A stretch of 10,082 nucleotides of DNA from DASWHX01 sp036397995 (GTDB lineage Bacteria; Bacteroidota; Bacteroidia; Cytophagales; Cyclobacteriaceae): positions 1 through 10,082 of the forward strand of contig DASWHX010000132.1 in NCBI GenBank assembly GCA_036397995.1. The letters run 5' to 3'. The position numbers and the translations under genes were made by a program. Of this stretch, positions 1 to 6,574 are shown in pieces. Position 1 is the first letter of the stretch. Each line of letters opens with the position of its first letter. The notes under the pieces were generated by a model. It was not told where the DNA came from. It searched no databases and saw nothing but the letters and a program-made list of their open reading frames with translations.

Positions 1-151
1 CATAAGAATAAAGTAATGTTATGGATCCAAATTCTGAAGGAATGAAAACTGCTGTATGAAGTGGTACAAGGAAATAATTTAACAAGCGGCCAAATATGCT
101 GCTTACTCCGTATAGTGCAGTTTGACCGGCAAGTTGCTTGAGGGATCCCAT
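1..151 (-). CDS. Polysaccharide/LPS flippase, N-terminal fragment (cut by window edge)
   Basis: Reading the minus strand from an ATG at 151 gives 50 open codons that continue past the left edge. The peptide begins MGSLKQLAGQTALYGVSSIF and goes on with GRLLNYFLVPLHT and a PSEFG motif. This pattern (a short basic start, a first membrane helix, then a Pro/Leu-rich stretch and PxEFG) is typical of the first helices of Bacteroidota oligosaccharide/lipopolysaccharide flippases of the MOP superfamily (Wzx/MviN-like, COG2244). Such proteins move lipid-linked sugars across the inner membrane. An in-frame TGA lies directly before the ATG, so the protein cannot start earlier. It begins 13 bp after the enoyl-CoA hydratase stop and is probably co-transcribed with it. 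The family call rests on only 50 residues, and the substrate cannot be inferred. Confidence 0.75.
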   Translation of the reverse strand, partial: MGSLKQLAGQTALYGVSSIFGRLLNYFLVPLHTAVFIPSEFGSITLLYSY

Positions 152-164
152 TCAGGGTTCGGGG

Positions 165-947
165 CTATTTGCCTTTAAATTGAGGTTTCCTTTTTTCAAG
201 GAAAGATCTGGTTCCTTCTTTAAAATCCATGGTGTCAACACTGCGGGAAAAATTCGCAGCTTCATTTTCAAATCCATTGCGGGAATCATAATAGGAATTT
301 ACCGAATCAAGTACCATAGAAATAGCGACACCGGCTTTTGAGAGTATTTTCCGCATAAGTTGAATTGTGCCATCCATTAATTCAGACTGAGAATTGAATA
401 TGTGATTAACTAACCCCAGACTCAAGGCTTCATCAGCTTTGATTGAATCACCGGTTGTCATAAATTCTATTGCTTTGCCTTTGCCGATCAAACGCGTTAA
501 ACGCTGGGTACCTCCATAACCTGGAATTACTCCGAGATTCACTTCAGGCTGACCGAATATTGCTGTATTTGTCGCTGTTCGCATGTGGCAGGCCATAGCA
601 ATTTCGCACCCACCGCCCAGGGCATATCCGTTTATTGCCGCAATTACGGGTTTGGGACAATTCTCAATTTTTGCAAGAATTCGATGGCCATTTTGAACAA
701 ATGACTTTGCAGATTTAGCGTCAAGGTTTGCCAATTCTGTTATGTCGGCTCCTGCCACAAACGATTTTTCTCCAGCACCGGTTAGAATTACTCCTTTCAC
801 CTGTTCATCTGTTAAAATTTCATCAAAAACTTCATCCAGTTCTTTCATGGTTTCCAGATTCAGTGCATTGAGACTGGAAGGACGTGAGATAATAAGTGTA
901 AGAATTCCTTCTTTTGTTTCGAGCAGAAGATTATTATAATTTTTCAT
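165..947 (-). CDS. Enoyl-CoA hydratase (crotonase family)
   Basis: This 260-residue protein has the normal length for a single-domain crotonase. The oxyanion-hole stretch FVAGADI is at residues 63-69, and the GGGCE motif at 111-115 carries the first acid (Glu115, matching rat mitochondrial Glu144). GQPE at 132-135 carries the second acid (Glu135, matching Glu164) and is followed by LGVIPGYGGTQRL. Having both glutamates argues for a true hydratase that adds water to 2-enoyl-CoA, such as crotonyl-CoA, in fatty-acid or butyrate-type metabolism in the cytoplasm. The family also includes isomerases and other acyl-CoA enzymes, so the exact substrate is uncertain. The ATG at 947 lies 4 bp after the threonine dehydrogenase stop and the flippase start follows 13 bp downstream, so the three probably share one transcript. 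No other beta-oxidation gene is visible here. Confidence 0.93.
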   Translation of the reverse strand: MKNYNNLLLETKEGILTLIISRPSSLNALNLETMKELDEVFDEILTDEQVKGVILTGAGEKSFVAGADITELANLDAKSAKSFVQNGHRILAKIENCPKPVIAAINGYALGGGCEIAMACHMRTATNTAIFGQPEVNLGVIPGYGGTQRLTRLIGKGKAIEFMTTGDSIKADEALSLGLVNHIFNSQSELMDGTIQLMRKILSKAGVAISMVLDSVNSYYDSRNGFENEAANFSRSVDTMDFKEGTRSFLEKRKPQFKGK

Positions 948-951
948 TGAT

Positions 952-1896
952 TCATTTGTTAATCGTTTGTTCCAGGTTAGCCAACATTTGTGCTGTCATT
1001 TTTTCAAGGTCAAATTCGTGCTGCCAGTTCCAGTCTTCCCTTGCCTTCATATCATCAATAGAAGCGGGCCATGATTCCGCTATTTTTTGTCTGAAGTCGG
1101 GAGAATATTTAATTCGGAAGCCTGGAATTTTATGCGCAATGGATTTAGCAATCTCCGCAGGAGAGAAGCTCATTGCTGCAACATTGTAGCTGGAGCGAAT
1201 TCTGATATTACTTGCGGGTGCATCCATTAATTCAATAGTTGCTCTCACAGCATCATTCATGTACATCATGGGGAGTCGGGTATTTTTCTCCAGAAAGCAG
1301 GTGTATTCTCCACTTTGCAAAGCATGATGGTAAATCTCAACTGCATAATCAGTGGTTCCGCCGCCAGGCAATGCTCTCCAGCCAATCAAACCTGGATACC
1401 TAAGGCTCCTGACATCCACTGCATACTTTTGAAAATAATATTCGCACCATCTTTCGCCAGCCAGTTTACTGATACCATAAACGGTATTGGGATCCATTAC
1501 TGTATTTTGAGGTGTATTTTCCTTCGGGGTACCAGAACCGAAAACTGCGATGCTGCTTGGCCAGTAAATTTTTGAATTCATTTCTTTGCCAACTTCCAGA
1601 ACATTTAACAAGCTTGTCATATTTATGTCCCAGGCTTTAGACGGATTTTGTTCTCCTTTTGCTGATAATATTGCGGCAAGATGATAGATTTGGCTGATTG
1701 CATTTTCCTGAACTGATTTAAGAATTGCTTCTTTATTCAATGCATCAAGTTGAAAATATTTGCATGAAAAGGTTTTTGCAGAAAATGGCTTAATGTCAGT
1801 AGCAATAACATTATCTAGTCCATGCTTTTCGGCTAGTGAGGCAGTAAGCTCAGAACCCAACTGGCCAAGGGCACCAATTACCAGTATCTTTTCCAT
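952..1896 (-). CDS. L-threonine 3-dehydrogenase, short-chain (SDR/epimerase-like) type
   Basis: This 314-residue protein is an extended SDR of the NAD-dependent epimerase family. The nucleotide-binding GALGQLG motif is at 8-14, and Asp34 at the end of strand 2 favours NAD over NADP. The active site is the serine region WPSSIAVFG (112-120) with the Tyr140-x3-Lys144 pair in YGISK. The stretch RYPGLIGWRALPGGGTTDYA (166-185) is characteristic of the SDR-type threonine dehydrogenases known from Flavobacterium and Cupriavidus and from animals, and it separates this protein from sugar epimerases. The enzyme would oxidise L-threonine to 2-amino-3-ketobutyrate. The strongest context is kbl, which uses that unstable product and lies divergently 101 bp away. 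It is unrelated to the zinc-dependent Tdh of E. coli. The ATG at 1896 sits just before the Rossmann strand, as expected. Confidence 0.92.
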   Translation of the reverse strand: MEKILVIGALGQLGSELTASLAEKHGLDNVIATDIKPFSAKTFSCKYFQLDALNKEAILKSVQENAISQIYHLAAILSAKGEQNPSKAWDINMTSLLNVLEVGKEMNSKIYWPSSIAVFGSGTPKENTPQNTVMDPNTVYGISKLAGERWCEYYFQKYAVDVRSLRYPGLIGWRALPGGGTTDYAVEIYHHALQSGEYTCFLEKNTRLPMMYMNDAVRATIELMDAPASNIRIRSSYNVAAMSFSPAEIAKSIAHKIPGFRIKYSPDFRQKIAESWPASIDDMKAREDWNWQHEFDLEKMTAQMLANLEQTINK

Positions 1897-1919
1897 GCAA
1901 ATTGTTTGGTTCCAAAATA

Positions 1920-1927
1920 CAAATATT
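1920..1927 (-). promoter_or_regulatory. Weak candidate -7 box upstream of threonine dehydrogenase
   Basis: On the minus strand this octamer reads AATATTTG, one mismatch from the Bacteroidota -7 consensus TAnnTTTG. It lies 23 bp upstream of the ATG. No convincing -33 TTTG is visible, so this is only a candidate. Confidence 0.25.
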
Positions 1928-1967
1928 ATGAATCCTTAAAAACCTGAACGGTTATTAAAAAGGTTTT

Positions 1968-1975
1968 TATCTTTG
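1968..1975 (+). promoter_or_regulatory. Candidate Bacteroidota -7 promoter box for kbl
   Basis: TATCTTTG matches TAnnTTTG, the -7 element used by the Bacteroidota primary sigma factor. It ends 22 bp before the kbl ATG, which would give a short leader of about 15 bases. The expected -33 TTTG is not clear: only CTG is seen near 1944. The match is by eye in an AT-rich gap. Confidence 0.45.
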
Positions 1976-1997
1976 TTCAAACGAAAAATTTGATCTC

Positions 1998-3197
1998 ATG
2001 TACACCCATTTAAAACCTGTTCTAAGAAAAGAACTTGATTCTATTAAGGAAGCAGGTCTTTATAAATCAGAAAGAATTATAACCACTCCCCAGGGTGCAG
2101 TAATTAAGACTACCTCCGGGGGTGAAGTGATTAATTTCTGTGCAAATAATTACCTGGGACTCTCAAGTCACCCAATGGTGATTGAAGCAGCGAAATCAGG
2201 AATTGATACTCATGGCTATGGGATGTCATCCGTGCGATTTATTTGTGGTACGCAGGATATTCATAAAGAACTGGAATCCAGGATTTCTAAATTCCTGGGA
2301 ATGGAAGATACTATATTGTATGCCGCGGCCTTTGATGCAAACGGAGGTGTATTCGAACCTTTATTTGGCCCTGATGATTCCATAATCTCAGATGAGCTGA
2401 ATCATGCTTCCATTATAGACGGTGTAAGGTTGTGCAAAGCCCGGCGTTTCCGGTACAAGCATAATGATATGGAAGATTTAAGAAAGCAGTTGGATGCGGC
2501 ATCCGGCACAAAACAAAAAATTATTGTAACAGACGGAGTCTTCTCCATGGATGGAACGATTGCTCAATTGGATAAAATCTGTGATTTAGCTGATCAATAT
2601 GGCGCGATGGTTATGTCTGATGAGTGCCATTCAACAGGATTTATAGGACGGACTGGACGGGGGGTGCATGAATTTCGTAATGTGATGGATAGAATCGATA
2701 TTATCACGGGAACCCTTGGCAAAGCATTGGGGGGCGCTTCAGGTGGGTTCACCTCTTCAAAAAAAGAAGTCGTAGAAATGCTACGCCAGCGATCCCGGCC
2801 ATATTTGTTTTCCAATACTCTTGCACCTTCCATCGTTGCAGGAACCATAGCTGTTATTGACATGCTTACAGAAACAACGGAACTCCGGGATAAGCTTGAA
2901 GCGAACACACTTTATTTTCGTGAAAAAATTACTGAAGCAGGTTTTGATATTAAAGCCGGTATCCATCCTATAACTCCCATAATGTTGTATGATGCAAAGA
3001 TAGCCCAGAAGATGGCCGAGAAATTATTGGAGGAGGGAATATACGTAATTGGGTTTTATTATCCTGTTGTTCCGGAAGGCCAGGCAAGAATCCGGGTTCA
3101 AATTTCAGCTGTGCATGAAAATGAGCATCTTGACAAGGCGATTGAGGCGTTTACTAAAGTAGGAAAAGAATTAGGGGTTCTAAAAAACCAATCTTAA
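1998..3197 (+). CDS. kbl: Glycine C-acetyltransferase (2-amino-3-ketobutyrate CoA ligase)
   Basis: This 399-residue protein is nearly the same length as E. coli Kbl (398). It is a fold-type I PLP enzyme of the alpha-oxoamine synthase family. His136 in the NHAS motif should stack on the cofactor ring, Asp208 in SDECHS should bind the pyridine nitrogen, and Lys242 in GTLGKALGGASGG should form the Schiff base. RFICGTQDIHKELE (80-93) is typical of this branch rather than of BioF or serine palmitoyltransferase. It cleaves 2-amino-3-ketobutyrate with CoA to glycine and acetyl-CoA, the second step of threonine breakdown. Its partner dehydrogenase lies divergently upstream, which supports Kbl over the related synthases. 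Its TAA stop overlaps the stop of the convergent cdaA gene. Confidence 0.96.
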   Translation: MYTHLKPVLRKELDSIKEAGLYKSERIITTPQGAVIKTTSGGEVINFCANNYLGLSSHPMVIEAAKSGIDTHGYGMSSVRFICGTQDIHKELESRISKFLGMEDTILYAAAFDANGGVFEPLFGPDDSIISDELNHASIIDGVRLCKARRFRYKHNDMEDLRKQLDAASGTKQKIIVTDGVFSMDGTIAQLDKICDLADQYGAMVMSDECHSTGFIGRTGRGVHEFRNVMDRIDIITGTLGKALGGASGGFTSSKKEVVEMLRQRSRPYLFSNTLAPSIVAGTIAVIDMLTETTELRDKLEANTLYFREKITEAGFDIKAGIHPITPIMLYDAKIAQKMAEKLLEEGIYVIGFYYPVVPEGQARIRVQISAVHENEHLDKAIEAFTKVGKELGVLKNQS

Positions 3198-4069
3198 GAT
3201 TTTATTTCCTTTAGCTCACCGGTTTCCGAAGCGGTTTGCACCTCAGTTTCTTCTGCGGTCTTTTCTGATTCCTTTTCCTCAAACAGATATTCATTAATCT
3301 TTCTTCTAACCTCAACCGGAGAAAGGTCCGCGTAAATACTTCCACCGCGAGCAATACTAATGTGACCGGTTTCCTCAGAAACTATCAACACCAGGGTATC
3401 TGTGGTTTCACTCATCCCCATTGCTGCACGGTGCCGTAAACCATAATTGGCAGGAAGAGTATCGCTTTCTGAAACCGGAAGAATGCAGCGCGCAGCCTTA
3501 ATTCTTCCTTTGTAAATAATTACTGCTCCATCGTGCAACGGACTATTCTTGTTGAAGATGGAAAGCAGTAACCGTTTTGAAATTTGAGCATCTAGGATAT
3601 CTCCGGATTCAGCATAAAATTTTAACTCGGAGCTTTTGGAGAAAACAATCAATGCTCCGGTGTAAGATACTCCCATCGTTTTTGCTGCTTCAATTATCAC
3701 CGAAATATGGTAATCGCGTTGTTGCTCACTTCTTTTCCAAATTCTAAAATTGTTTAACAGGTTCTCCCGGTCAAAAGACGTACTTTTACCTATCATTAAA
3801 AGAAATTTTCTGATCTCCTGTTGAAAAAGAATGATTACCGCTAATACACCAACACCCATAAACTGTCCAAGGATAGCGGATAGTAACTCCATTTGAGCGG
3901 CATTCACCACCAGGAAAACCAGGTACAGGAAGAGGAATCCAAAGAATATCCTGACCGCCACGCTGCCCTTCAACAATTTATAAAGTTGATACAACAGGAT
4001 GCTTACCAGGGCGATATCAAAAAAATCTACCCAGGTTATTTCAAGAAATCCTATCCTAAATCCCAACAT
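3194..4069 (-). CDS. cdaA: Membrane diadenylate cyclase CdaA (c-di-AMP synthase)
   Basis: The protein (291 residues from the ATG at 4069) has three hydrophobic helices near residues 15-33, 38-56 and 64-84, then a linker and a DAC (DisA_N) domain. Both catalytic signatures are present: DGAVII at 180-185 and RHRAAMG at 212-218. With two ATP-bound subunits this fold makes cyclic di-AMP, which in other bacteria controls potassium and osmotic balance and wall stress. The Glu/Thr-rich tail after residue 263 is probably disordered. A TTG one codon upstream (4072) would also be in frame. I prefer the ATG because it forms the TGATG junction with folP, which suggests translational coupling. No CdaR-like regulator or glmM follows, unlike the Firmicutes operon. 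The 3' end overlaps the convergent kbl stop. Confidence 0.95.
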   Translation of the reverse strand: MLGFRIGFLEITWVDFFDIALVSILLYQLYKLLKGSVAVRIFFGFLFLYLVFLVVNAAQMELLSAILGQFMGVGVLAVIILFQQEIRKFLLMIGKSTSFDRENLLNNFRIWKRSEQQRDYHISVIIEAAKTMGVSYTGALIVFSKSSELKFYAESGDILDAQISKRLLLSIFNKNSPLHDGAVIIYKGRIKAARCILPVSESDTLPANYGLRHRAAMGMSETTDTLVLIVSEETGHISIARGGSIYADLSPVEVRRKINEYLFEEKESEKTAEETEVQTASETGELKEIKS

Positions 4070-4911
4070 CAAAGCTCTTTAACTAATTTAATTGCTTCCA
4101 TAGCATATTTTACATCGTGAACTCTCAATATGGATGCTCCATTCAGAAGTGCAACTGTATTCAATACGGTAGTTCCGTTCAATGCATCACCGGAAGTATT
4201 TCCTAAAATTTTTTGTATCAGCGACTTCCGGGACACTCCTACAAGAACAGGCTTCTTCAATATATCAAAAATTCTTAAATTTTTTATTATTTCGAAGCTT
4301 TGATCTGCTGTTTTTGCAAAACCAATTCCGGGATCGATCACTATTTTATTAACGTTGAGTTTATCTAAAACGGATATTCTCGATCTAAAATACTCCGTTA
4401 TTTCTTCCAGGAGATTACTATAATCAGTGAGATTTTTCATCGTTTGAGGTGTGCCACGCATATGCATAAGTACGTATCCGACATTTTTTGAGGCCACAAG
4501 ATTGAACATGTCAGGATCGCCCTCACCACCGGTAATATCATTTACCATATCCGCTCCTTCTTCAATAGCAGCACTGGCTACTTCGGCTCTAAATGTGTCA
4601 ATTGAGATATGAGTTCCGGGAAAATGTGAGATTATGTTCCGGACAGCCGGAATAACTCTTTGCAATTCTTCTTCCAGACTGATGTGCTCCGCTCCGGGTC
4701 GTGAGGAGTATCCGCCAACATCTAATATGGAAGCTCCTTCTTCAAGGTATTGTCCGGCCTGGGCAATTATGGCATCACCTGACTTTCTGCTTTTTTCGTA
4801 AAAGCTATCCGGGGTAATATTAAGAATACCCATGCAGATGGGAGTCGTCAGGTCAATCACATCGCCGCCGAGGGTAAGCGTTTTTTTTGAAAATAATGTA
4901 TCTTGCTCCAC
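4069..4911 (-). CDS. folP: Dihydropteroate synthase
   Basis: This is a TIM-barrel DHPS, 280 residues from the chosen start. It joins p-aminobenzoate to the pterin diphosphate in folate synthesis. Visible motifs, with E. coli equivalents from memory, are NITPDSF (31-37, Asn22), SSRPGA (69-74, Arg63 loop), Asp105 in SIDTF (Asp96), Asn124 in VNDITGG (Asn115), Asp193 in DPGIGF (Asp185), Lys229 in GVSRKS (Lys221), and Arg263/His265 in LRVHD (Arg255/His257). No sulfonamide-resistance-type insertion is apparent. The frame stays open upstream to a TTG at 4929, but GTG at 4911 gives MEQDTLFSKKTL, which resembles the N-terminus I recall for Bacteroidota FolP and avoids overlapping the divergent gene. 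The stop overlaps the cdaA ATG by one base. Function is near certain and the start is probable. Confidence 0.95.
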   Translation of the reverse strand: MEQDTLFSKKTLTLGGDVIDLTTPICMGILNITPDSFYEKSRKSGDAIIAQAGQYLEEGASILDVGGYSSRPGAEHISLEEELQRVIPAVRNIISHFPGTHISIDTFRAEVASAAIEEGADMVNDITGGEGDPDMFNLVASKNVGYVLMHMRGTPQTMKNLTDYSNLLEEITEYFRSRISVLDKLNVNKIVIDPGIGFAKTADQSFEIIKNLRIFDILKKPVLVGVSRKSLIQKILGNTSGDALNGTTVLNTVALLNGASILRVHDVKYAMEAIKLVKEL

Positions 4912-4935
4912 TATAAAAATATTGATCAAAAAGAC

Positions 4936-5490
4936 GTGTCTGATACTGTTCGCGAATATAATGAAGTAATAAAGGGTTGCAAAGAGCTTTTCAAAAAGAA
5001 AACCCGCGACTACGGAACAGCATGGAGAATTTTACGGCTTCCCTCACTAACCGATCAAATCTTTATCAAAGCGCAACGCATCCGATCTATTCAGGAGAAA
5101 GGAGTTTCAAAAATTGCCGAAGGAATTCAGGAAGAACTGATAGGGATCATTAATTATTGTGTAATGTCTATTATGCAAATGGAATTTGAGGAAAAAGATA
5201 AAGTTGAAATGACATACGAAGAGCTTTCACCCATTTATGACAGGATAACAAAGGAAACAATGGAGTTATTCATGGATAAGAATCATGATTATGCTGAAGC
5301 CTGGAGAGAAATGAGGGTTCCATCCATTACAGATATTATTTTGATGAAGGTTTTGCGGGTGAAACAGATAGAAGATAATGAGGGCACGACTCTTGTATCT
5401 GAAGGGGTGAAGTCAAATTACCAGGACATTGTGAATTATTCTGTATTCGCGCTAATAAAATTAAACTATGAGAATAATGAAAATAGTTGA
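4936..5490 (+). CDS. DUF1599 protein with two tandem copies of the domain
   Basis: This 184-residue protein (GTG start giving MSDTVREYNEVI) resembles the Bacteroidota DUF1599 family, which I recall Pfam also naming 'nucleotide modification associated domain 1'. It is soluble, probably helical, and has no signal peptide. It contains two clear repeats, about residues 7-85 and 101-178. DYGTAWR (25-31) matches DYAEAWR (118-124), LPSLTD (35-40) matches VPSITD (128-133), and GIINY matches DIVNY. Residues 24-53 and 117-146 share 14 of 30 identities without gaps. The frame is open upstream to a TTG at 4903, but that start would overlap folP. The 3' end overlaps the next gene, so it is probably translated together with the membrane protein. 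The biochemical function is unknown to me; a role in nucleotide metabolism is only a hint from the family name. Confidence 0.85.
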   Translation: MSDTVREYNEVIKGCKELFKKKTRDYGTAWRILRLPSLTDQIFIKAQRIRSIQEKGVSKIAEGIQEELIGIINYCVMSIMQMEFEEKDKVEMTYEELSPIYDRITKETMELFMDKNHDYAEAWREMRVPSITDIILMKVLRVKQIEDNEGTTLVSEGVKSNYQDIVNYSVFALIKLNYENNENS

Positions 5491-6574
5491 TTGGATTGCA
5501 AAAATAATCGTTGGCGGGCTTTTCATCTTTTCAGGCTTGATTAAAATTAATGATCCGGTCGGAACGCAGATTAAGCTGGAAGAATATTTTGAAGTTTTTG
5601 CTACTGACTTCGGAAGTTTTTTTCACTTATTTATGCCGATTGCTTTGCCAATAGCATTTATACTCATCATACTTGAAGTTGTGCTGGGCGTTGCGGTACT
5701 GATTAATTTTAGAATGAAGATTTCTTCCTGGGTTTTGCTGATACTCATTTTCTTTTTTACATTCCTTACATTTTATTCAGCATATTTTAATAAAGTCACA
5801 GATTGTGGTTGTTTTGGCGATGCAATTCCATTAACGCCGTGGGAGTCGTTTTATAAGGATCTTATTCTGGTTGTTTTGATCGCTTATATTTTTGTCCGAA
5901 GAAAGCTTCTTGATGCGCTAACGGGCGAAAAAACGGGCAACTTTACCATATCGGGAACCGCATTGGCTACTTTGATCATTGGGATTTATGCTGTCAGGCA
6001 CTTGCCTTTTATCGACTTCCGGCCATATAAAATTGGAGATAACCTTATGGTTAATATGCAGCCGCGGGAAGAACCAATTTTTGAATATACTTTCCGGAAA
6101 GATGGTGAATTGATAAAATCAGAACAATATCTTTCAGAGCAAGAGGGCTACGAATACATCGGATATGAAGTAAAGAACTCTAAAAATACCATTCCAAAAA
6201 TTACGGATTTCAGTGTTTGGAATGATGAAGTAGGTGAATACACTGATTTGGCATTGACCGGGAATAAATTTATACTTATTGTACAGGACGCGGGAAAAGC
6301 TTCCCGCAAGGATTTAGCTAAGATTGGTAATTTAATGAAGACGGTGACTTTGCAAGCCGAAGTACTGGTGTTCACATCTTCAGGCGTTGCCAGTCTTCAG
6401 GATTATCTTGTTGAAGCACGGGTTGCAGTTCCCGTATTTTTTGTTGACGCGACCGTATTGAAGACCATGATTCGCTCTAACCCGGGTATGATGTTAATGA
6501 AAGAAGGCACCGTGCTGGGTAAATGGCATTATAACGACATTCCGGTTCCGGACCAGGTATTAAATCTTTTGTAG
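5477..6574 (+). CDS. DoxX/MauE-like membrane protein with thioredoxin-like C-terminal domain (BT_3928-like family)
   Basis: The 365-residue product starts MKIVDWIAKIIVGGLFIFSG and then has LIKINDP, the usual opening of DoxX/MauE-type proteins. Hydrophobic segments lie near 5-22, 53-78, 84-103, 127-141 and 157-174. CGCFGDAIPL at 110-119 is the family's conserved cysteine motif, between helices. Residues 240-365 look like a thioredoxin-like fold with a cis-proline-type ending (RSNPGMMLMKEGTVLGKWHY) but have no CxxC, so classical disulfide exchange there is unlikely. MauE and DoxX relatives act in quinone-linked or redox maturation at the inner membrane; the role here is unknown. Two ATGs are possible (5468 and 5477). 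The second gives the shorter hydrophobic N-terminus seen in the family. Either one overlaps the DUF1599 end, and the stop overlaps the aroK start (TAGTG). Confidence 0.85.
   Translation: MKIVDWIAKIIVGGLFIFSGLIKINDPVGTQIKLEEYFEVFATDFGSFFHLFMPIALPIAFILIILEVVLGVAVLINFRMKISSWVLLILIFFFTFLTFYSAYFNKVTDCGCFGDAIPLTPWESFYKDLILVVLIAYIFVRRKLLDALTGEKTGNFTISGTALATLIIGIYAVRHLPFIDFRPYKIGDNLMVNMQPREEPIFEYTFRKDGELIKSEQYLSEQEGYEYIGYEVKNSKNTIPKITDFSVWNDEVGEYTDLALTGNKFILIVQDAGKASRKDLAKIGNLMKTVTLQAEVLVFTSSGVASLQDYLVEARVAVPVFFVDATVLKTMIRSNPGMMLMKEGTVLGKWHYNDIPVPDQVLNLL

Noticed and set aside
138..341. Plus-strand open frame of 67 codons at the left end
   Set aside because: It lies antisense to the end of the crotonase gene and the flippase start, both of which have clear family motifs; its peptide resembles nothing known.
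2594..2966. Minus-strand open frames inside kbl
   Set aside because: They lie antisense to the conserved PLP-enzyme core and encode no recognisable motif.
3176..3210. Possible bidirectional terminator at the kbl/cdaA junction
   Set aside because: The palindrome ATCTTAAGAT has no loop, and the nearby GGTT/AACC stem is only 4 bp; neither would make a stable hairpin.
4070..4072. TTG codon as the start of cdaA
   Set aside because: The adjacent ATG at 4069 is a better start and gives the common TGATG junction with folP.
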